Translations under genes and position numbers: made by a program
Part shown: piece after piece, positions 55,746 through 64,000 of the stretch
How positions within the stretch are numbered: position 1 is the first letter of the stretch
How the letters are laid out: each line of letters starts with the position of its first letter
Source: Eucommia ulmoides
Taxonomy: Eukaryota; Streptophyta; Magnoliopsida; Garryales; Eucommiaceae
Assembly: GCA_016647705.1 (NCBI GenBank)
Contig: JAENRU010000488.1
Coordinates: 499,501-563,500, forward strand
Reading direction: 5' to 3'
Length of the DNA: 64,000 nucleotides
The notes under the pieces: model-generated
The model's input: only the letters and a program-made list of their open reading frames with translations
What the model was told of the DNA's origin: nothing
Databases searched by the model: none

Positions 55746-57222
55746 TCATTTTTTGGCCAAAAGATTATCAATATTAATTGCTGTAAAAATCATCAAGCCA
55801 AGAAAAATAGGAACAGAGAGTGCTGATAAGAAGATCATGAGTCCTGAAGCTGCCATTGTTTTGACCTCCACTGCATACTCAGCTGAAGCCATGGCAAGGA
55901 ATGTGACTGGAAAAGAGTATGCCCACCAGGCAACATTGAACCTCTTCATTGATTTCTTGAATAGTGCTGGCCTGTAAGCCTGTAAGATAAAATGTATATA
56001 TATTTTATATACTTACGTGTGATATAGACTAAAAATACTGGTGCGCTTGGAATTTTTGGAGGGGCGGTCGCCACCCCTAACCCCACCCCCCCCAAAAAAA
56101 ATGGAAAAAAAGAAAAAGAAAAAAACCAATAGGTTATGTGGCGTTTGGTTAGTGTTTATGTTTTCGTTAAATATGTATATTGGGGAAAAAAAAACTTGAA
56201 ATTGACAGGTTGTGGCGGTTAGTTAGCATTTCTATTTTTGTTCTTGGAAAACAGAAAAAAAAAAATTATATTTTTGTTCTGAGTTGACACTAACAAATCA
56301 CCACCTCGACGACAAAGATACGAATTAGGGCATAGATAAAAGGGTCAAAAAAAGGCCACAAGCTTACCAAAGATGTGAACAAGAAGAGGGATAGAAATAA
56401 CAACATTTTGCATGGGGTGTCAAACACCCCATTTATGGAGTTCCAAGCTAGGCTAGCCATGCTAGGCGCCGCCACGAATAAGAAGAAAATCGGTCAGAGC
56501 TCTGCCGAAATCGTTCCTCCCCCAGACAACCATTGATAAAGGGTAACAAAAACCACCAAATAGTGCGTTAAACCTAGGGTAAACATGCACACAACCGTCT
56601 CCCTCGACCCCATCTTGGCAGCTGCCCAGGTGCCCATCACATTCCCCATTACTGAAACCTGGCTTGTCGGATTCGCCACCACTGAAAGATACCGCTTCTC
56701 TGATGTGAACTACTGACCATAGATCTTCACATCCAGAGCCACCACGGGAGCCACCGTAGGCCACCACGGAGCCCCATGGCAAAAAGTGTTGGGATCGATC
56801 ATCGAAGTCGATATAAGCAAAATAAGCCACGAGATCCAGGGTGCAAAAAAGTAATTCACCCCAACATTGTCAAAAAATTCTGCCTTCACCATGTCGAAGT
56901 GAAAAATGCACTTCGACACATATAGAAGGGTCAATAGAATCAGAGAGAAGAGGGCGAGCCACCACAGCAATAAAAAAGTTGCCGAGAAGAATTTGTGGGA
57001 GAGATCATGGATTGGTTTTGAGTGATCATCAAGATGGTGAGTTATGGTCTTCCATGGCAAAGCTTGGGCACCCATGGAGAGGCTTATTGTAAAATAGCCA
57101 ACATGGAGTCTAGTCAAAATGGTGGGTGAAAATGGCTTAAGAGAATGACTTTGTGCTTCATTTTGTTCTTGGTTTGTGAGTATCAAGTCATCCACAACCA
57201 CCTTGATTGGCTCTTTAGCCAT
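55746..57222 (-). pseudogene. SLAH1-like S-type anion channel, two premature stops
   Basis: Exon 1 57222-56368 and exon 2 55979-55746, with GT...AG intron of 388 bp (tctttg|gtaagc; cttacag|gcttac), 362 codons if read through, near the family length of about 375. SLAC1/SLAH proteins are plasma-membrane chloride/nitrate channels with ten membrane helices. Family blocks: RLHVGYFTISLSMGAQALPW, KCIFHFDMVKAEFF, GVNYFFAPWISWL, DVKIYGQ, ANPTSQVSVMGN, TLGLTHYLVVFVTLYQ, AAPSMASLAWNSI, KKSMKRFNVAWWAYSFP. TAG replaces the expected Trp codon 171 (56710-56712) and TGA the expected Arg codon 243 (56494-56496), both in an otherwise open frame. The C-terminus ends early at LLAKK, next to a SINE. A TATA box lies at about 57323-57330. 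With two stops it is probably non-functional; a sequencing cause for both is unlikely. Confidence 0.88.
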
Positions 57223-57321
57223 TGCAAATTTTCAATCCACCCTTAGTGGAGAGATGAGTTTGACACAAGTATGGAGAATATCTTAACTTATTTCTTCTTT
57301 TTGGGGTTGATCACTAGAGGG

Positions 57322-57331
57322 TCTTATATAG
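57322..57331 (-). promoter_or_regulatory. TATA box of the SLAH1-like pseudogene
   Basis: On the minus strand reads ctatataaga, about 100 bp upstream of the ATG at 57222, a normal plant TATA-to-ATG distance. Confidence 0.6.
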
Positions 57332-57683
57332 GAACTTTGGAGAATAGAATTGATATCATAATCAAGCTATTGAGGATTTTATGAATTTTATACTTTGGGT
57401 GTTTTTTAGGTGTGTGTTTGATCTAACTTGGATTTAGTTTAGTTTGACTAGGGTTGAATACATATGCCCAAACAGATAAATTATTTCTAAAAATTTTATA
57501 CTGTGCTGACCAACCTTATTAATAATTAATTATTCATTTGTCACAAATTAACTATATAATAAGCTATAAAATGGCAGTCTGTTGCATGATGGCTCCTACA
57601 AATTTAAGATCTGGAGAGAGTCCAAAGTATTTTGTATATAGTCCTACTCATATATGTAGAGAAACTGATTATGAGATTTGAAC

Positions 57684-58246
57684 TAGGGCTGTTCACAGGT
57701 CCGAGGGACCACCCAACCCGTCAGCCCATTGCCTTGTTTTAGGGCCTTGGCTTGATTTTGAGTCCATGGGCAAAGCTAGAACCCCGAAATTTAGGCCTGT
57801 TCATTTTTAGGACGGGTTTGGGAATGACCATTTTTGTTTAAGGATGGGCTGGGTCAGCCCGACTATTTATTAAAAAAATTATATATATAAGATCGATTAA
57901 TAATTGTTAAGTGAGATAACCCCAATTAATAAGTGAGATAATCTTAATTAATATGGAATTATTGAAGTATTTTATTTTAGTGTGGAATGCGGACGAATGA
58001 TTTTTATTTTATTTTTATAAAAATTAATATTGGTAATTACTTATGTAATGCATTTTATAATTTTAATTTATTACTTTAGTGGTTATTTAAAAAAAAGAAA
58101 AAGAAAAAAAAAAAAAAAAAAAGGTTATAGGGCTAGGATAGCCCTAGAGTCAGGCTTAGATTTGAAAATTTTTGTTTAGGGCCGGCTTGGGCATGATAAT
58201 AGAGCCCGGCCTGAGCCCGGCCCAGTTCAGCGCATGACCACCCCTA
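57684..58246. mobile_element. hAT MITE with 8-bp target duplication
   Basis: 563 bp. Left end tagggctgttcacaggtc, right end in reverse complement taggggtggtcatgcgct. Target duplication atttgaac (57676-57683) and ctttgaac (58247-58254), 7 of 8 matching. Arms are rich in gggcc/ggcttgg words; the centre is AT-rich. No transposase. Confidence 0.85.
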
Positions 58247-58254
58247 CTTTGAAC

Positions 58255-58960
58255 AATACCTATAAGTCACAGTAAAACAAGCTTTACTTAGTTTTAACTA
58301 TTTTTCCATAAATAGTAAAAAATAATTTTTCAAAATTACAAAATTAAATCTAACTTGAAATTTTTAAAATTATCAAATTTAATAATAATGTTTATAAAAT
58401 CAATAAGATCATACCTAATATTTTTATTATTAATTTACAATTCCATGTATTCACAATAGTCATTCTCTAAAAGCAACACCAAATATCTAAAATACAAAAT
58501 TGTTTTTCACTAAAAAAATCACATTTATAATTTTTCTATAAGAATGACTTTCAAAAAAAAAAAGCCAAAATAAGTCCAAACTAAATCAATATTTTAACAT
58601 ATCAATAGACGTCTTTATTTTATAATTTATAGTTGGGCGTACAATGTGTATATAACTCAATGTCAAGTGTATTGGAGAAAAGTTTTGGAGATTTTGACAT
58701 GGCTACAAATTTTGTAATCTACTATTCACAATCCACTCCAAACAATAATTTTTTTAAGAAATTTAATAATTTTATCAAAAATCCAAAATAATTTAAAGAC
58801 ATGAAAATTACAGTAATTTTTTACTTTCATGTAATGCAGTACAGTAAATTTAAACTTTTTAAACAAATTATTGTAGTTCGTAACCTAAATGTGTGTGTCT
58901 ATATATATATATATGGATAAAAAGGTGACAAGCCTTTTATCAAGAGTGGGTTTGTGTACC
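58255..58960. other. AT-rich spacer, nothing recognised
   Basis: About 75% A+T; no gene or terminal repeat seen. A short TA run lies at 58899-58914. Confidence 0.5.
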
Positions 58961-59011
58961 AATATAGTGTAATTCAAGTGATAAGGCTCACTTGAGTTAA
59001 AGGAGTTGAGG
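58961..59011 (+). repeat. Dispersed repeat family R3, copy c, left part
   Basis: 'gtaattcaagtgataaggct' and 'cttgagttaaaggagttga' match copy a (6225-6382). The repeat continues at 61361 after the LTR. Confidence 0.7.
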
Positions 59012-61360
59012 TGTAAGACCCCGATTTCATGTTTATGCGCCAAAAAAAAGAAAAAAAAAAAAGAGACAAAGGTAAGAAAAATTAGAAGTTTGGGGGAGGA
59101 AAGAGTATTTTTTACTAAAGATATTTTATATATATATATATAAGTGTGCATGTGTGTTTGTGCCTTGAGACCACGACGCGAGGAATGGGAGAGAGAGAGA
59201 GGAAGTGGCAACGTGGCATGGTTTACTCTACAAATCCATATATATATATATATACACACACACATAAACGTGGTAATCAAGGATCACCATCATTCTAGAA
59301 AAAAAAAACCAAGAGAAAGAGAGAGAGAAGAGCGAAGGAGAAGAAGCCATCGGAGAAGCTGCCGGAGATCACTGGTGATGGTTCAGGGTGTTTTCTCAGG
59401 GTTGATGGTCGTCTGGACTGTAGGAGTATGTAAGTGTGACATTTTTTGGGGGTCATATGGAAGTTGGTATGTGTGTGTGAAGGGTGTGTGCTCTATTTTG
59501 CTGTTTGGGGTTACAACCGGTGGGGTTAGGGTGTTGTTTTAGTGGGTGTTTTAGTTGGGTTGAAGGGAATGAGAATGGTAGTATCAGTTGTAAATTTAGG
59601 ATGGTTGATCGTGGAGGTGGAGTGAGGAATTTAAGGGACGGAGCTGGTGACGCGAAGGGATAAAGGACTGGTCTGTTCTGTTATGTTATGTTAGGGATGA
59701 AGCAAGTTTCGCTTAGGCGGTGGAAGTTCGCTTAGGTGGTAAAAGAACAGAGAGTAAGAAATCGCATGATCTCTTAGGCGGTAGAAGTTCGCTTAGGCGG
59801 TAAAAGAATAGAGAGCAAGAAATCGCAGGATCGCTTAGGCGGTGGAAGTTCGCTTAGGCGGTAAAAGAATCAAGAGCAAGAAATCGCATGATCGCTTAGG
59901 AGGTGAAAGTTCGCTTAGGCGGTAAAAGAACAGAGAGCAAGAAATCGAATGATCGCTTGGGCGGTGGAAGTTCGCTTAGGCGGTAAAAGAACAGAGAGCA
60001 AGAAATTGTCTGTTCGCTTAGGCGGTGTATTTCTGCTTAGGCGGTAGGGAGAAGAATCATATTCTAAAGAATTTCTAAGAGAATCGACAACCGTTCCGAA
60101 GTAAATAACGTCTCTTATTAGTTTTTATGATTCACTAAATTAGTTTTATAGCCTTAACATATCAAATGAAGAAATCATATCTTCAAATGACAAAATGTGG
60201 GGTTTGGGAAATTAATAAACGTAGGGCTTGCATCACATGATTAGGTTGTTTTTCGCTACACTATTAATTTAGGTCCTGTCACAAATAGGTTCACAATTTT
60301 CGAAGACTTAGTAGCAGGGAGTCAGGGAAGCTTGCAAGTACAAATTTTTCAGGTGAGTGTACTGTCTTCTTACTAAATATTTTTCTATGTACATATATGA
60401 TGACCTAAGTGTTTACTTAAACTGCATGATTTTATAAATGTTGTGGATCGAGCAGGTTTTGTATGAGTTGGTAAAATGAATTTCCGTTGAATTGTTAGGG
60501 TTTTAAAAAGAAAGATATTATAAATAATTTTGTTGGAAATTGACGGAATTTGATTTGACGATGGTGTTATTACTTTGATTAGTGTTATTGGTTAGACTAT
60601 GCCATAGTTTATGTCCTATCCGGAGGGTGGTCCGGCAGGTGGTGGTTTATATTATGGCCTCCGGAGACGTCCGGTAGGCGGTGATTTGCGCAGTTAGGTC
60701 CGCTAGGAAGGCATATCCTACGGATGGTTACGGTACCGTTACAACTCCCGATCGTGAGGTTAAAACGATCACTATGGTTTAGCCGGTGTGTATGTGGGTG
60801 ATAAGTAAACTTTGAAATGTGGTAGTTTTACTAAGATTGCCGATTTATTGCATATAGTGATTGGTATGGTTTTACACTGAATGGATTGAAAAGATATTTA
60901 TATATATTTGTTTATTTGTTTTCACTGTTTGTTTTAAGAAGAGATGTTTATAGTATGGTATTCGTATAATTACGCTTGATCCATTTTAAAAGGTATTGAG
61001 AATGTATTATTATTTCAAAAATATGTTTTAAATTACTAAGAAGACAGTACACTCGCAGATGCTGTAGAGAAACTTTTGTCCCCTACTGGCAGTAGGTCGA
61101 ATCCGGAAGGACCGTAGCGAAGAGTATCTTGACAGTGATTTTTGTTTTGGATTGTATATGTTGGTTGGTTAGAATGAATTAATACTTTTGTTGTAAGATC
61201 AAGAGAATTCCCCATAGAAGGGGTATATGAATTTTTGTTGGCCTTAGTAAATAATATTTTTATGTGTAAGTTATTTTAAATAGTGTTAGTCATATTCGGA
61301 TAAGTTGTGTCGTTGTCACACCGGCCCCTGTGGATCGGGTAACCGGGGTGGGTTGTGACA
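59012..61360 (+). mobile_element. Solo LTR B (same family as LTR A)
   Basis: 2349 bp starting TGTAAGACCCCG and ending GGTTGTGACA (TG...CA), with an exact 5-bp target duplication tgagg (59007-59011 and 61361-61365). The interrupted R3 repeat reads straight through once the insert and one tgagg are removed, which confirms the boundaries. It shares with LTR A (reverse orientation) the termini, the core 'ggttacggtaccgttacaac' / 'cgatcgtgaggttaaaa' (60728-60768) and an inverted-repeat pair (60353-60378; 61033-61056). A 61-bp minisatellite is unique to this copy. The family is probably Ty3/gypsy Tekay-like by end sequence and length; inference. Confidence 0.85.
59709..60050 (+). repeat. 61-bp minisatellite in solo LTR B
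   Basis: Five full units and a partial sixth, each with two copies of cgcttaggcggt about 22 bp apart, then aaaagaacagagagcaagaa. Unit starts near 59709, 59770, 59831, 59892, 59953 and 60014. Units are about 90-95% alike, so expansion is recent. Not found in LTR A. Confidence 0.92.
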
Positions 61361-61475
61361 TGAGGGACCTCTGCAAATTCAGGAGTCAGAGCCAGCAGAA
61401 AAATATTTTTTGAGAGCGACAATCACGCACTCCGAATAAGATTAGTCTTACATCTTATGTAGTTGTGGGGACCAC
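61361..61475 (+). repeat. Dispersed repeat family R3, copy c, right part
   Basis: 'gagcgacaatcacgcactcc', 'gaataagattagtctta' and 'gttgtggggacc' match the second halves of copies a and b. Confidence 0.7.
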
Positions 61476-62091
61476 CGTGGGTACCCATAAAAAATAAAAA
61501 TAAAGTTGGGTTTGTGCACTTTGTGCGCTTGTCATGCAAGGAGAGAGTATTGTAGGAGTATGAGACCTAAACCTAAATGAAAATGGTTAGTTACAATATT
61601 ATGATATGCCAAAAGGATAATGTTGGCCATGGGTATTTTATTTTATTTTTTAGTCAATTTATATTTATTTTCATAAAGTTTTATTTGTGAGGTGCTTATG
61701 AACCTCCATTAGGTATTCGTTTGACTTGGTTTTATTTTCTTTTTGAAGATAATAAATGTGGGCCATTATCATATCCTTAATTTTAATTATCCTTAATTTT
61801 GAGGGATTTTTGGGGCAAAGTCCTGGAATTTAAAATTTTAATCTATGTAGTCCATGTGATACAATAATTTTTTTTAGAAACATAAAAATTTTGTACTATA
61901 TAAAAGTCACTATAATTTTTCTATATAAAAAAGTTATGCCTATACAATTCACACGCTTCCAAAATTATTGTAGTCATTAAAAATCACTATAAATTTTAAT
62001 GTAAATAATTGCGATAACTTTTATTGCGTTCAATGACTCTAAATTTTTTACAAAATTATTAAACTTCTCACAAACTTATTGTACTAAATAG
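61476..62091. other. AT-rich spacer
   Basis: No gene or repeat structure recognised; over 70% A+T. Confidence 0.5.
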
Positions 62092-62455
62092 ATTGGATAA
62101 ATAGCGAACTACAAAATTTAAGATCATGACAGAAAATAAAATAAAATAAAATAGAGAGAAAATGTTAATTTTTCCCTTTTATTACCATTAAATATTGAAT
62201 TCAAATTTAAAAAAATAATAATTATTAAATCATTTTATATTTTTATCTTACATTCCTCACTTTGTATATGAGGTACTCGATAAAGTGAACTGGAAAATTT
62301 AAGGTCATGACCCAAAAAAAATTAAAAAAAAAATAGACAAAAAAAAGTTAATTTCGCCCTTTTATTACTATTAAATATTGAATTCAAATAAAAATAAATA
62401 AAAAATAATTAAATCATTTGATATTTTTATCTTACACTCCTCATTTTCACAATGA
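62092..62455. repeat. Tandem duplication of about 180 bp
   Basis: 62092-62268 and 62276-62455 share ggataaatagcgaactac / cgataaagtgaactgg, aatttaag(a/g)tcatgac, cccttttattac(c/t)attaaat, and tatttttatcttacattcctc in the same order. Confidence 0.8.
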
Positions 62456-62671
62456 TATAAAATAAGATAAGGCAGTCCTTATTTTGTATTTTTTATTAAC
62501 TATATTCATTTGTACTCACGCACCTGAATTAGGAAGGGATTAGAATCCCACGTCTATAATTGCAGTGGGAGATAATCACTCCCTTCACCGCGAGTGTGGG
62601 AGGGTGAACGCATTGCGGCTCAGGTCAACACCAAATCCCACCAAAGACCAAAGAGATATAAGATATAATAT

Positions 62672-62831
62672 TGTTAAGATAATTGAGAAGTGGGAACATG
62701 AACGATATATTGATATTATGCAAAAGAGATACCAGAATACAATGAATATATACAAATATTTATAGGGGAAGTGGGGGCTAGGATTTTGCCCTAATAGGCC
62801 ACATGGATCAAGCCCATATAATATATTAACA
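62672..62831 (-). repeat. Short LTR of the right-edge copia element
   Basis: On the minus strand it starts TGTTAATATATT right after a purine tract (gagtttgagggagga) and ends ATTATCTTAACA, 160 bp, with TATA-like cccctataaatatt near 62760. Terminal bases TGTTAA/TTAACA are inverted repeats. This is the 3' LTR. Confidence 0.7.
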
Positions 62832-64000
62832 TCCTCCCTCAAACTCAAGACGGTAAGTGAGAGGTGAATTTGAGTTTGAAAACCAAAGAGTGAAAGCATT
62901 CGAGTGGATGAGTATTAGTGAAAATGTCTGTTGTTTGATCAGCTAAACTGACGGATTGTAGACGAACTGTATTCTGGAGAATGTGATGACTGATGAAGTG
63001 GCAATCAGTCTCGATATGTTTTGTACGCTCGTGGAATATATCATTGTGAGCGATCTGAATAGCACTCCAGCTGTCATAGTGTAGGATAGTGGCAACAGGA
63101 GAAGAGATACCCATGTCAGCGAGTAGCCATCGAAACCAGAGAAGTTCTTAAGTTGCATCAGTCATGGCACGATATTTAGCTTCAGTATTAGAGCGAGCAA
63201 CCACAATTTGTTTCATACTACACTAGGAAATAAGAGAATTGCCCAAAAAAAAATAGTAACTAATAGTTGAACGTCTGTCGGTGGGGTCTCCGGCCCAGCA
63301 TCAAAATAAGCTTGTAAGACGGGAGCAGACTGAGTTGAGAAATGAAGCCCATGAAATAAAGTACTTTTAACATACCGAAGAATCCGAAGAACAGCCTAGT
63401 AATGGGTGGTCCGAGGAGCGAAAAAAGATCTAGTGGACCTAATGGACGGCATAGGCAATGTCAGCCATTGAGGCATTTTTTGGGTTCAGAAATGCGACGC
63501 AGATCATTTCCAGTAATAACTATATCATACACATACAGTAAGAGAAGGATAATATCATTGGTAGTATAACAAATAAACAGAGTCGAATTATAAGCACTAG
63601 GTGTAAATCCAAACTGATGAATAATAGTGCTGAATTTGGCAAACCAAGTACGTGGAGCTTATTTCAAACCATATCGGGCACGGCGAATGTGACAAACTTT
63701 ATTCCGAGGGACAGCCAAGCCAGGAGGAATATGCGTATAGACTTCCTCAAGAAGATCTCCGTTGAAAAATGCATTTTTGACATCTATTTGAAAGAAATTT
63801 CATTTTCGAATGACAACGACGGCAAGAAATGTACAGATAGATGTTAGCCTTACCACTAGAGCAAATGTATCTTCATAGTCAATGCCATATTCCTGAGCAA
63901 ATCCCTTGGCAATAAGTCAAGTTTTATATCATTCAACAGAGTTATCAGAAAGCGTCTTGATCTTAAACATCCATTTGCACCCAATAGGAGTTTTTCCAGG
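62672..64000 (-). mobile_element. Copia retrotransposon, 3' part, broken, continues past the window edge
   Basis: Read from 64000 down: the first part of the RT domain (GCKWMFKIK, about 63980-63960), the central RT (about 63770-63500), then RNase H (63114-62845) ending in SAIQIAHNDIFHERTKHIE, then the polypurine tract and the short LTR. The order and motifs are those of Ty1/copia. Several breaks interrupt pol, so it is a fossil. gag, protease, integrase and the 5' LTR would lie beyond 64000. Confidence 0.82.

Noticed and set aside
59144-59542. 132-codon frame starting in LTR B
   Set aside because: Consists of GT and GA repeats near the start and is not kept in LTR A.

Overview
The window is nuclear DNA of a flowering plant, most likely a eudicot. 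It is AT-rich, holds few genes and is packed with nested transposons. The genes recognised are a tandem pair related to Arabidopsis At4g22030, a BAP31-like ER protein and an SLAH1-like guard-cell type anion channel. Gene fragments resemble a plant LUC7 splicing factor and an EMB1796-type PPR protein. The repeats are also plant types: L1-like and RTE LINEs, copia and long-LTR elements, tRNA-derived SINEs, hAT-like MITEs and long-TIR Mutator-like elements. I cannot name the species.

Layout. 1-19012 is a segmental tandem duplication. Copy 1 (1-4412) and copy 2 (about 14240-19012) each carry one intact minus-strand gene (572-1831; 16066-17325; 24 of 419 residues differ). The spacer holds a minus-strand LINE remnant with an RRM-type ORF1, a hAT-like TIR element, and a plus-strand L1-like LINE lacking its RT core and split by a 2.9-kb solo LTR (9772-12635). 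19013-22066 is a TIR element carrying exon-sized pieces of a LUC7-like gene. 22660-25235 is a degraded RTE LINE on the minus strand. 25278-26943 and 27165-35955 are two related elements with TIRs of about 125 bp. The second carries a PPR gene fragment and was later hit by a copia element (28276-34572). 35956-45185 is non-coding, with a gene-like stretch, a small solo LTR and a hAT MITE.

45480-47401 is an intact two-exon BAP31-like gene. Downstream lie MITEs, SINEs, a large foldback and a split TIR element (49580-54242) holding two tandem arrays. 55746-57222 is an SLAH1-like pseudogene on the minus strand, with two premature stops and a SINE against its 3' end. 59012-61360 is a second solo LTR of the same family as the one at 9772, with a 61-bp minisatellite. 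The right edge holds the 3' part of another copia element on the minus strand.

The three intact genes show no operon-like or pathway link. The window mainly records gene duplication, gene-fragment capture by DNA transposons and retroelement nesting. The points most worth a second look are an inverted-repeat pair conserved inside both solo LTRs, the LUC7 and PPR captures, and the tandem arrays in the split TIR element. I see no evidence for a wholly new biological system.
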